Positions 1-7,600 of a stretch of 9,342 nucleotides of DNA are shown in pieces; position 1 is the stretch's first letter; the number at the start of each line of letters is the position of its first letter. Source of the stretch: JANNMJ01 sp031397815 (GTDB taxonomy: Bacteria > Bacteroidota > Bacteroidia > Cytophagales > Hymenobacteraceae); contig JANNMJ010000169.1 of assembly GCA_031397815.1 (NCBI GenBank), forward strand, positions 1-9,342, written 5' to 3'. The notes below the pieces were generated by a model. That model searched no databases. It was not told where the DNA came from and saw only the letters and a list, made by a program, of their open reading frames with translations. The translations under genes were made by a program, and so were the position numbers.

Positions 1-1
1 C

Positions 2-166
2 AACGCCCACCTCACCGTCACCGACGCGGTAGGGCGCTTGGTGTGGCAAGGCCCCGCCACCGGCCCCGAAACGCGGCTCGACCTAAGCCATCAACCCGCC
101 GGGCTATACGGCCTGCGCCTGACGTGGCCCGACGGGCGGACGGTGACCAAGAAGCTGGTGCGGTAG
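2..166 (+). CDS. T9SS type A C-terminal sorting domain (3' end of a secreted protein gene, 5' part outside window)
   Basis: Reading from base 2 gives 54 codons and a TAG stop at 164-166. The peptide contains LTVTDAVGRLVW, then LDLSHQPAGLYGLRL and ends TVTKKLVR. This is the pattern of a Bacteroidota type IX secretion sorting domain: a 'V.D..GR.V' strand, an 'L.L...PAGLY.L.L' strand and a basic C-terminal tail. The large protein of this window ends in the same way (LTVYDITGRPVF, LDLHHLPTGVYLVRL, VVKRLVRD), an internal comparison that supports the call. Such domains carry cargo through the outer-membrane T9SS channel and are usually removed afterwards. The rest of the protein lies left of the window, so its function cannot be judged. 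The gene converges on trhA. Confidence 0.85.
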   Translation, partial: NAHLTVTDAVGRLVWQGPATGPETRLDLSHQPAGLYGLRLTWPDGRTVTKKLVR

Positions 167-179
167 CACAGGCAAAACT

Positions 180-206
180 CCCCTCCCCGCAGGGCCGGGG
201 TAGGGG
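180..206 (+). terminator. GC-rich hairpin 14 nt after the T9SS gene stop, possible terminator
   Basis: Arms CCCCTCCCCG (180-189) and CGGGGTAGGGG (196-206) pair over 10 bp with T201 bulged, leaving a 6-nt loop (190-195). It follows the stop codon at 164-166 closely, where a terminator would be expected. There is no T-run after it, so it is not a classical intrinsic terminator and may instead be a GC-rich intergenic repeat. Confidence 0.35.
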
Positions 207-394
207 ACAGCCAACTTTGCGTGTGCTTAGCCGCCGTTGCTAAGCCACAAATCTCTCGCTGGCGCGCGTTTCGGTCGACCGCAGGTCGAGCTAACCACGA
301 ACATCTGTAGGGGCGCGGCCTTGTGCCCGCCCGCATGTGGCTGGGCGCGCCAACCGCCTTTTTCCGGAGCCGCCCTGCCGTAACCGCATTCCCC

Positions 395-418
395 ACCCCG
401 CCCCCAAGGGGGTGGGGT
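395..418. terminator. GC-rich palindrome between convergent genes, possible bidirectional 3' end structure
   Basis: Arms ACCCCGCCCCC (395-405) and GGGGGTGGGGT (408-418) are complementary apart from one G-T wobble, with only AA between them, so the real loop would open by a pair. It lies about 90 nt past the trhA stop. Neither strand has a T-run next to it, so termination is only a guess. Confidence 0.3.
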
Positions 419-506
419 ATTCGTCTCCGGTAGCGCGGTTTGCGCTCTACAGGGCTTTCTTGTCAAGGACGATGACATTCTCGAAGACCCTCAGCCCGAC
501 AACCTC

Positions 507-1172
507 CTACAGCCTCCCCGCCCCGCTCAGCGGCAGCACGTACCAATACACGGCGCAGAAGTGCGCCACACTACCGCCCAGCACGAACAAGTGCCAAATG
601 GCGTGACTGTATTTCAGGCGCTCCCAAACGAAGAAAACGACGCCGAGCGTGTAAAACGCCCCACCCGCGATGAGCAGCCACAGCCCGGCGCTCGGCACGG
701 CCGCAATCAGCGGCTTGAGGGCGCCAATCACCAGCCACCCCATCAGCACGTACACGATGGTCGAGAGGCGCTTGAGCCGTTGGGCGCCAAACACCCCCTT
801 CACCGTCACTCCGAGAATGGCGAGCGTCCAGACGATGCCGAACAGAATCCAGCCGGCGGTGCCGCGCAACGGCACCAACACGAACGGCGTGTACGTGCCC
901 GCAATCAGCAGGTAAATGGCGGCGTGGTCGAGGCGCTGAAACACCTCTTTGGTGCGCGCCCCCGGCAAGGCGTGGTAAAACGTCGAGGCGCCGTAGAGCA
1001 GCACGAGCGTGGTAGCATAGACCACCGCCGCCACCGTGCGCCACGTATCGTGCGCGCTCAGCGCGGCCAGTAGCAGCAGCGGCAGCGCCCCAAGGCTCAA
1101 CGCCAATCCCAGACCGTGCGTGATGCTGTTCGCGATTTCCTCACCCAGCGTTTGCGGACGTTCAGTAGCCAT
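507..1172 (-). CDS. trhA: Hemolysin III / PAQR family seven-helix membrane protein TrhA
   Basis: A protein of 221 residues, the usual length for bacterial hemolysin III (YqfA/TrhA) proteins, predicted as an inner-membrane protein with about seven hydrophobic helices. Family landmarks are in the expected order: EEIANSITHG (10-20), YGASTFYHALP (60-70), RLDHAAIYLLIAGTYTPF (80-97) and SHAIWHLFVLGGSVAHF (189-205). H67, H190 and H194 match the three histidines that bind zinc in PAQR proteins, and D82 lies in the conserved LDH motif. Start: the frame stays open upstream to 1325, but those 51 extra residues show no hydrophobic or family similarity, and MATERPQTLGEEI begins where family members begin. 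The start has no clear Shine-Dalgarno, which is common in Bacteroidota. The family is linked to membrane energy or fluidity homeostasis; the haemolysin name is historical. It appears monocistronic, cut off from the large gene by the terminator at 1596-1639. Confidence 0.93.
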   Translation of the reverse strand: MATERPQTLGEEIANSITHGLGLALSLGALPLLLLAALSAHDTWRTVAAVVYATTLVLLYGASTFYHALPGARTKEVFQRLDHAAIYLLIAGTYTPFVLVPLRGTAGWILFGIVWTLAILGVTVKGVFGAQRLKRLSTIVYVLMGWLVIGALKPLIAAVPSAGLWLLIAGGAFYTLGVVFFVWERLKYSHAIWHLFVLGGSVAHFCAVYWYVLPLSGAGRL

Positions 1173-1340
1173 ATCGAAACAAAAAGAAGCGCAGAAACGC
1201 CGATGAGAAGGAACCGCCAAACCGGCGGACAAGCGGCAAACGCCGTGTATGAAGGTTTCGTATATGGGTGCAATTTTCGGTGGATGGTAACCCGCTGTTT
1301 TTCCACCGATTATGGGTTCACGCAACCATAACCATCTGGT
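1173..1340 (-). promoter_or_regulatory. trhA upstream region with two dyads, promoter not resolved
   Basis: The trhA promoter must lie here or in the repeats beyond. I find no good match to the Bacteroidota TTG / TAnnTTTG pattern. Two dyads are visible: TCGGTGGA (1277-1284) with TCCACCGA (1302-1309), 8 bp with a 17-nt gap about 105-137 nt upstream of the start codon, and CCGCC (1214-1218) with GGCGG (1224-1228), a small leader hairpin. The first could be an operator or a stem; nothing else supports either role. Confidence 0.25.
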
Positions 1341-1398
1341 GTACCCCGAAGGGGTTTCATCCTTGAAGCCCGGGGTTGCCGAAGGCTACCCCGGGCTT
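1341..1398 (+). repeat. R3 repeat, left copy: two adjacent hairpins
   Basis: The first hairpin is ACCCC (1343-1347), loop GAA, GGGGT (1351-1355). A 10-nt spacer TTCATCCTTG follows. The second hairpin has arms AAGCCCGGGGT (1366-1376) and ACCCCGGGCTT (1388-1398), perfectly complementary over 11 bp, with a further GCC/GGC pairing inside. The same layout, with a near-identical spacer, occurs on the opposite strand at 8907-8970. It is not coding and sits upstream of trhA. Confidence 0.8.
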
Positions 1399-1433
1399 AT
1401 GGCGGGCTTCTGGCGGACTTGCGGTGAGCGCGC

Positions 1434-1581
1434 GTGGCCAGCTCTGTCCCAGAGATGGCGTCAAAAAGACAGCACGAGGACGTCAATAGGCGAATCAACA
1501 CCGTCTCTGGGACAGAGCCGGCTACAGGGAGATGGCGTCAATACAGCGAATCAACACCATCTCTGGGACAGAGCTGGCTAC
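1434..1581 (+). repeat. R2 palindromic repeat, left copy with a partial tandem duplication
   Basis: A 25-nt arm at 1434-1458 (GTGGCCAGCTCTGTCC then CAGAGATGG) is followed by two inverted arms at 1501-1525 and 1557-1581, both containing TCTCTGGGACAGAGC. Before each inverted arm is a core: GTCAATAGGCGAATCAAC at 1482-1499 and a one-base-longer variant at 1537-1555. The unit 1481-1525 has thus been repeated as 1536-1581. Each arm also contains a small self-complementary piece, CTCTG-TCC-CAGAG. A single-unit copy in the same orientation lies at 8821-8890. No open frame of interest overlaps it. Confidence 0.85.
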
Positions 1582-1595
1582 GCTCCATCCCCCCA

Positions 1596-1639
1596 AAACC
1601 AAAAACGCCTCGCCGGTCATCAGACCAGCGGGGCGTTTT
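1596..1639 (-). terminator. Strong intrinsic terminator of the large surface-protein gene
   Basis: On the minus strand, starting 27 nt past the stop codon, AAAACGCC and GGCGTTTT close a 17-bp stem with one mismatch and one G-U pair and a 4-nt loop (1619-1622). It runs into TTTTT GG TTTT (plus-strand A-runs at 1595-1598 and 1601-1605). This is a textbook intrinsic terminator. The plus strand also reads into TTTTAGTTT, so it could work both ways, but no plus-strand gene ends here. It insulates trhA downstream. Confidence 0.88.
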
Positions 1640-1666
1640 AGTTTCAGAGCGAAACAGCCGCAGCGG

Positions 1667-4600
1667 CTAGTCGCGCACCAGACGCTTCACGACCGACCCT
1701 TCCGCCGTTTGCAGGCGGACCAAGTACACGCCCGTTGGCAGGTGGTGCAGGTCTAGGGAGGCGCGGGTTTCGTTCGCCGGAATGACCGACGTGAAGACCG
1801 GCCGACCCGTGATGTCGTACACCGTGAGTGGCGTGGCGGCGGTCGAAACCGGCATCTCCACCGTCACCATCCCGTCGAGGGTTGGGTTCGGGAAGACCGT
1901 GACCGGCAGCGCCAACGCCTGCGCGTGGGCAATCCCCGTCACCGTAACCGACATCGGCGCCGAAACCGGCGAGACGCAGCCGTTCACCGTCGAAACCACC
2001 GTGTAAGCTCCGTTCAGCGCCGCTGCCGTCACGGTGTACGTGACGCCGAGCGCGCCGGGAATCGGCGTGCCGTTGAAGTACCACAGGTTGCCCGTGGTCG
2101 CCGACGACGTGAGCACCACGAAACCGCCCGCCGGCGCCTGCGTGATGGTCGGCGCCAATGGCGTAGCGGTGATGTTCACCACGAACGAGGTCGAGCCGGT
2201 GCAAGTCCCGTTCGTGCCGGTCAGCACCACGGTGTGGGCGCCCGGTGCGAGCGTCGTCGGGTTGAGCTGCGTCGCTGCAATGCCGTCGATGGTGAACGAA
2301 CCGGTTGCGGTCGTTACCGCCACGCCGTCAATCGTGCCGGTCAGGGTTACGGCGCCGTCACCGGCGCAGTAGTTCGCCGCGAGGCCCGTGAACGCCGCCA
2401 CTGGCTGCGCGTTGATGGTCACTTGCGCCGTATCGGTCACGGCACCGCAGCCACCGCTTGCAGCCAGCGTGTTGATGACGTCGTACGTGCCCGCTTGGCT
2501 CGTGCTCAGGTCGATGGCGCCCGTCGTCGGGTTCAGCCCGAGGCCGCTGAACGGCGTCGAGAACGTGCCCGCCGTAGCGCCCGTGCCGAGCGTCGCGGTG
2601 AGCGTGCCGGTCGAGCCAGCGCAACCAGCCGCCGTGTAGCGGAACGTGGCGATGGCCGGGGCCGTCAGGGTCACGGTCTGCGTTTGCGTAGCTCCGCAGG
2701 TGCCGCTCACCGTGTAGGTCACGGTGTAGGTACCGGCGGTAGAGGTAGCCAAATTGATGGCGCCGGTGGTGGCGTTGATGGCGAGGCCGCTCGGCGTTGC
2801 CGAGAACGTGCCGCCCGTGGTGCCCGTCACGCTCACCGTCGGCGTGGTGCCGTTGAGGCAATACGTCGGGGCGTCGTAGGCGAAAGTGGCCGTAGCGCGC
2901 GGCGTGGTGGTGGTGACCACCGGGGCCGAAGTGGCTTGGCAACCGGCCGCGTTCGTCACGGTCACGGTGTAAGAACCGGCTTGCCGGACGGTGATGCTCG
3001 GGGTCGAAGCGCCCGTGCTCCACAGGATGGTGCCGCCGCCGGCCGCTGCCGTCAGAATAACCGAATCTCCGACGCAGAAGCTCACTGGGCCGCCTGCGTT
3101 GATGCTCGCCACGGGTTGCGCGCCAATGACCAAGGTCGAAGTGGCCGTACCCGCCGCGCAGCTACCGCTGCCCGCCACCGAGTTGGTCACCGTGTAAGTG
3201 CCCGCTACCGAAGTGGCGAGGTTGACTTCGCCGGTGGTGGCGTTGATGGTCAGGCCGGTCGGCGTCGCCGAGAACGTGCCCGCCACGGCTCCCGTCGCCA
3301 GAGTCGGCAGGAGGGTGCCGGTGGAGCCAGCGCAAGCCGGAACCGTCGTCGCGTAGCTGAACACCGCCGATGGTGCGGCCGTGAGCGTCACGGTCTGCGT
3401 AGCCGAAGCCGGGCAAGGCGAGCCGAGGCCCGTCGAGTACGTCACGGTGTAAGTACCGGCGGCCGAAGCCGTCAGGTTGATTTCACCGGTAGCGTTGTTG
3501 ATCGACAGCCCGGCCGTGCCTGTGAACGTGCCGTTCGCGGCGCCCGTCACGGTCGGAACCGGGTTAGAACCGCCGAGGCAGTACGTCGAAGCCGCGTAGC
3601 TGAAGGCAGCCGATGGCGTCGGGTTCACGGTCACGGTCGTCGGAGCCGAGGTGGCCGAGCAGCTCGCGGCATTCGTCGCCGTGACCGAGTAGCTGCCGCC
3701 CTGCGTGACGGTGATGCTCGCGCTGGTAGCGCCGGTGCTCCAGAGGTAGCTGGTGCCGCCGCTGGCGGTCAGGGTCACGGAACCGCCGTCGCAGAACGTG
3801 GTCGGCCCACCGGCCGCAATCGCCGCGTTCGGCGCCGCGAGGAGCGTCAGCGAAGCGTTGGCCGAAGCCGCCGCGCACGAGCCGCTGGCGGCGATGTTGT
3901 TCGTAATCGTGTAAGTGCCGGGGAGCGAGGTAGCTAGGTCGATGCTGCCGTCGGAAGCATTGAGGCTCAACCCGGTTGGGGTCGCGGTGAACGTTCCCGC
4001 CGAAGCGCCGGTGCCGAGGGCAGGCGTGAGCGTACCCGTTACGCCGGTGCAGCGCGTGCCGGTGGTAGGGTACGTAAACGCCGCTGCCGGAGCCGTCGAG
4101 AGGGTCACGGTCTGCGTCAGCGTAGCCGGGCACTGTCCGCCGACCGAGTAAGTCACTGCGTAAGTGCCCGCCGACGATGCGCCGAGGTTGATGGCGCCCG
4201 TAGTGGTGTTCAGCGCCAAGCCCGTCGAGGGGGTTACGCTGAATGTGCCGCCCGCCGTGCCCGTGAGGCTCGGCGTTGGGTTGGTGCCGCTGAGGCAGTA
4301 CGTCGAGGAAGCGTAGGCGAACGCGGCCGAAGCGGCTGGGTTCACGGTTACGCTCACGCTGGCGGTGCTGGTAGCCGAGCAGCCGGAGCCGTTGTCAGCG
4401 GTCACGGTGTACGTGCCGCTTTGGGTGGCGCTATACGTCGTGCCGGTCGCACCGGGAATCACTTGCCCGCCGAGCAGGAACTGGTACGTGGCGCCGGTCG
4501 CTCCGCCGGTAGCGGTCAGGGTCACAGAGCCGCCATCGCAGAACGTGGTGGCGCCGGTGGCGGCCACGGTCGGGGTCGGGTTGCTGTTGACCACGGCCGT

Positions 4601-7600
4601 CACCGAGGTGCGGGGGCTTTCGCAGCTGGTCGACGTGATGGTGCTCACGTAATACGTGGCCGCGCTGGTGATGGAAGGCGTCACGTAAGTAGCCGTCGAA
4701 GCGAGCACCGTGGTGCTGCTGCTCGTGGCGTACCACCGGTAACCGCCGCCGGTAGGGGCGCCGGTAGCCGTCAGCGTAACCGTACCGGTTCCGCAGCGCG
4801 AAACGGTCGGAGCCGTCGGAGCCGCCGGAGCTGGCGTAACCGTCACCACCACACCCGTAGCGCTGACGCCCGAGCAATTGCCCGCGCCCGCCGATACCGT
4901 GTAAGTGCCCGATTGGGTCGCGGTGTACGTCGTGCCCGACGTGCCGATGATGAGCTGGTTGTTGCGGTAGAACTGGTACGAAGCACCCGTGCCGCCGTTA
5001 GCAGCCGTCAGCAACACGCCGTCGCCTTGGCAAACGGTGGTCGAGCCGGTGGCAGTAACCGTAGGGGTTGGCGCCGGAGTCACCGTCGCGATGACCGCCG
5101 TGCGCGGGCTTTCGCAGCTTCCGCTAGCTATGGCGACGTAGTACGTCGTGGTGGCCGTCACGGTCGGCGAGTACGTAGCGCCCGTGGCAAGTGCCGTGGT
5201 GCTGGTAGCCGAGGAGTACCACTTGTAGATGGCGCCAGTGGCACCGCCGGTAGCCGTCAGGGCCACGGTGCCGGTGCCGCAGCGGCTGCCGCCGGTGGCA
5301 TTCGGGGCGTTCGGGGCGGCCGTAACCGCCACCGTCACGGTGCGCAATACGGAGCAACCGGCGCGGGTCAGGGTCAGCGTGTAGGTGCCGGTAGCGGCGG
5401 CGGAAGCAGCCGTAATCTGCGGCGTCGCGCTGGTCGAGGTGAAGTTGTTCGGACCGGTCCACGCGAGCGTAGCGCCCGGCGAGAGGTTCGTGGCCGTCAG
5501 CGTCAGCGCCTGACCGGCGCAGATAGGGCCGTTGGTGGTGAGCGTCGGCGCGGTCGGTGGGGTGTTGACGATGACCGACGTAGACCCGCTGATCGAGCAG
5601 CCGTCTTTGCTGATGGTCAGCGTATAAGTCCCGCTCGCGGCCGACGTGGTGCTGGCGATCTGCGGTGCAGTGGCCGACGACGTGAAGCCGTTCGGCCCGC
5701 TCCACGCCAGTGTAGCGCCGGGCGTGAGGTTGGTGGCGTTGAGCGTCAGCGCCTGACCCGCGCAAAGCGGCCCGTTGCTCGTCACGACCGGCGTCGCGAG
5801 CGTGCAGCCCGGCAGCATCGTGAGGGTATAATCTTCGGTTTCTCCATCGAAGAAGGCCGTGCAGGCATCCGGGTAGAGAATACCGGCGTTGCGGCGGCTC
5901 CGAATCCGCAGGCCCACTTCCCCGGCCACGGCCGTGATCGGAATCGTGAACTGGAACGTCCGGGGCGTACCGGCTACGTTCGGACGCGGCGCAATCGGAA
6001 TGAATTCCGCCGAATCGAAAACGCTGTTGCTGTTGTAATCCATCCAAGCCACCACGGCACCCGCCGCCGATGGCTTCACGGTGATGCTGTACGTCAGCCC
6101 CGCGCGCAACGTGGCAGTGGTGCTGTCGAGGGCGGGGAAGTTGGTGTAGCCCGAGCCGCTGGCGCCGCTGTTGCAGCCCGTGCCGCGGTTCCGCAGCGTG
6201 GTGCCGAGGATCGAAACGCCATCGATGTAGCCCGTCGTGCAGGGCGCGGCGTTCGGATCGGCGCAGTAGCGCGGCGCGGCACTGACGTTGATGTAGTTGG
6301 TGCGGGTGAGCGAATCGCGCCCGGCGCCGTTCGTCACGGTCTGCCGAACGGTGTAAACCCCGCCCTGCGTGAACTGCACGTACGGGCTGGGGCTGGTCGG
6401 CGTGGAGTTGGCGATGTACTGCCACCCCGACGTCGGGAAGATGCGGTACCGCCACGTCAGCGGCCGGTTCGTCGATTGGTCGATGAGGCGAATGAAGTCG
6501 TTCACGCTGATCGAAGTGCGGTCGGCGATGAACTGCGACGTCGGCGGCGACGGCGCTAATACCGTTACGCGCACTTGGTCGGTAATCGTGCAGCTCCCGC
6601 TCGTGATCGACGCCGTGTAGGTGTAAATCCCCGCCGTGGCATACGTCGGCGTAATGAGCGGATTGGCGGTGATCGTGCCCGTCAGGCCCGTCCCGGTCCA
6701 CTGCACCACGGATGGGTTCAGCGTCGGCAGACCCGAGTTGATCGTGCCGATAGACTGCGGCACAGCCTGCGCATCCGACCAGTTCGTCGCGGCGTTGACG
6801 TCGGCGCCGTACAGCCCGGCCCCGGCAATGTTGCGGGGGCTAGGGGCGCCGGTGCCGCTCCAGTTAGCCGACGTAACCGGCGGAGTCACCGGGAACGCAT
6901 TCGCCACCACGGCATCCACCACCGTCCCGCTCGGCGACGACAGGATGAACGCCTGGTCGTTGCCGGACGTCAACTGGTCGTTGGCGCCGCCCGTGTGGTA
7001 ATAGAGGCTGCCGGGATCGTCGGTGCCGGAGCCGATGTGCAACACCAGCACCCCGCGCGACGGAATGACCGTCCCGTTCGGGAACGAGTACGTCCGGGCA
7101 GCGGCCCCGCCTTGCACTTCGAAGCCGTAGCTCGAAATATCCACTTGGCCGGTGCCCATGTTGGTGATCTCGATGAGATCTTCCGTGCCCGGATCGATAT
7201 AGCCCGGGTACGGGTTCGTGGCGCCGGTGCCGCCCGAGAACATCGTAAACTCAGTAATCCGGACGGTGCCACCGAGCGAGGTGCTTGCGGTCAGGGTCGC
7301 GTTTTCGCCGATGTAGCGCGTCTGGTCGGCGCCCGCGTTGATGGTCAGCGAAGCATCGCGGTACGATTGCGACGGCGACAGGCTCACCAGCCGGTTAGCG
7401 CTGTTGTCGGTGGCGCGGATGTAATACGTGACCCCGTTGGAACCCTGCGCCGGAATGGTCGCCGAGTACGTGGAGCCGGTCCGCGTCATCGGCAAAACCA
7501 CCGGCGTGGTGCTGCCACTGACGATGTACAGCAATTCCACCGAGAACAGGCCGGAAGCGTCCGTCGGGCTAGCCGTCACGGTGTGCGCCGATGGTAGGCA

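Larger units (their letters stand above)
167..506. other. Convergent intergenic region with GC-rich palindromes, no gene
   Basis: This stretch separates two genes that point towards each other. I see no convincing coding sequence: the short open frames here are rich in R, P and G and contain no recognisable motif. It holds three GC-rich dyads: 180-206, an imperfect one with arms GGCGCG at 312-317 and CGCGCC at 346-351, and 395-418. The 307-351 part looks like a dispersed intergenic repeat, but only this copy is in the window. Confidence 0.5.

Noticed and set aside
1173..1325. N-terminal extension of trhA to an ATG at 1325
   Set aside because: The extra 51 residues have no family similarity and would lie in the presumed promoter and dyad region; family members start near MATERPQTL.
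1312..1756. Short plus-strand open frames across the R3/R2 repeats and terminator
   Set aside because: They read through palindromic repeats and the terminator and share peptide pieces with the right-hand repeat region only because the DNA repeats are the same.
1925..6559. Long plus-strand open frames (1925-3937 and 4421-6559, up to about 700 residues) opposite the large gene
   Set aside because: They are extremely rich in R, A and G, contain no family motifs, and exist because the GC-rich, repetitive coding strand lacks stops in antisense. The minus-strand frame has a signal peptide, ordered domains and a T9SS end.
2358..6701. Minus-strand open frames inside the large gene in other frames (for example 5124-6701 and 2358-3023)
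   Set aside because: Out-of-frame shadows with unnatural H, R, D and G-rich composition. I checked whether they could reflect a frameshift; the main frame is continuous and domain order is intact, so there is none.
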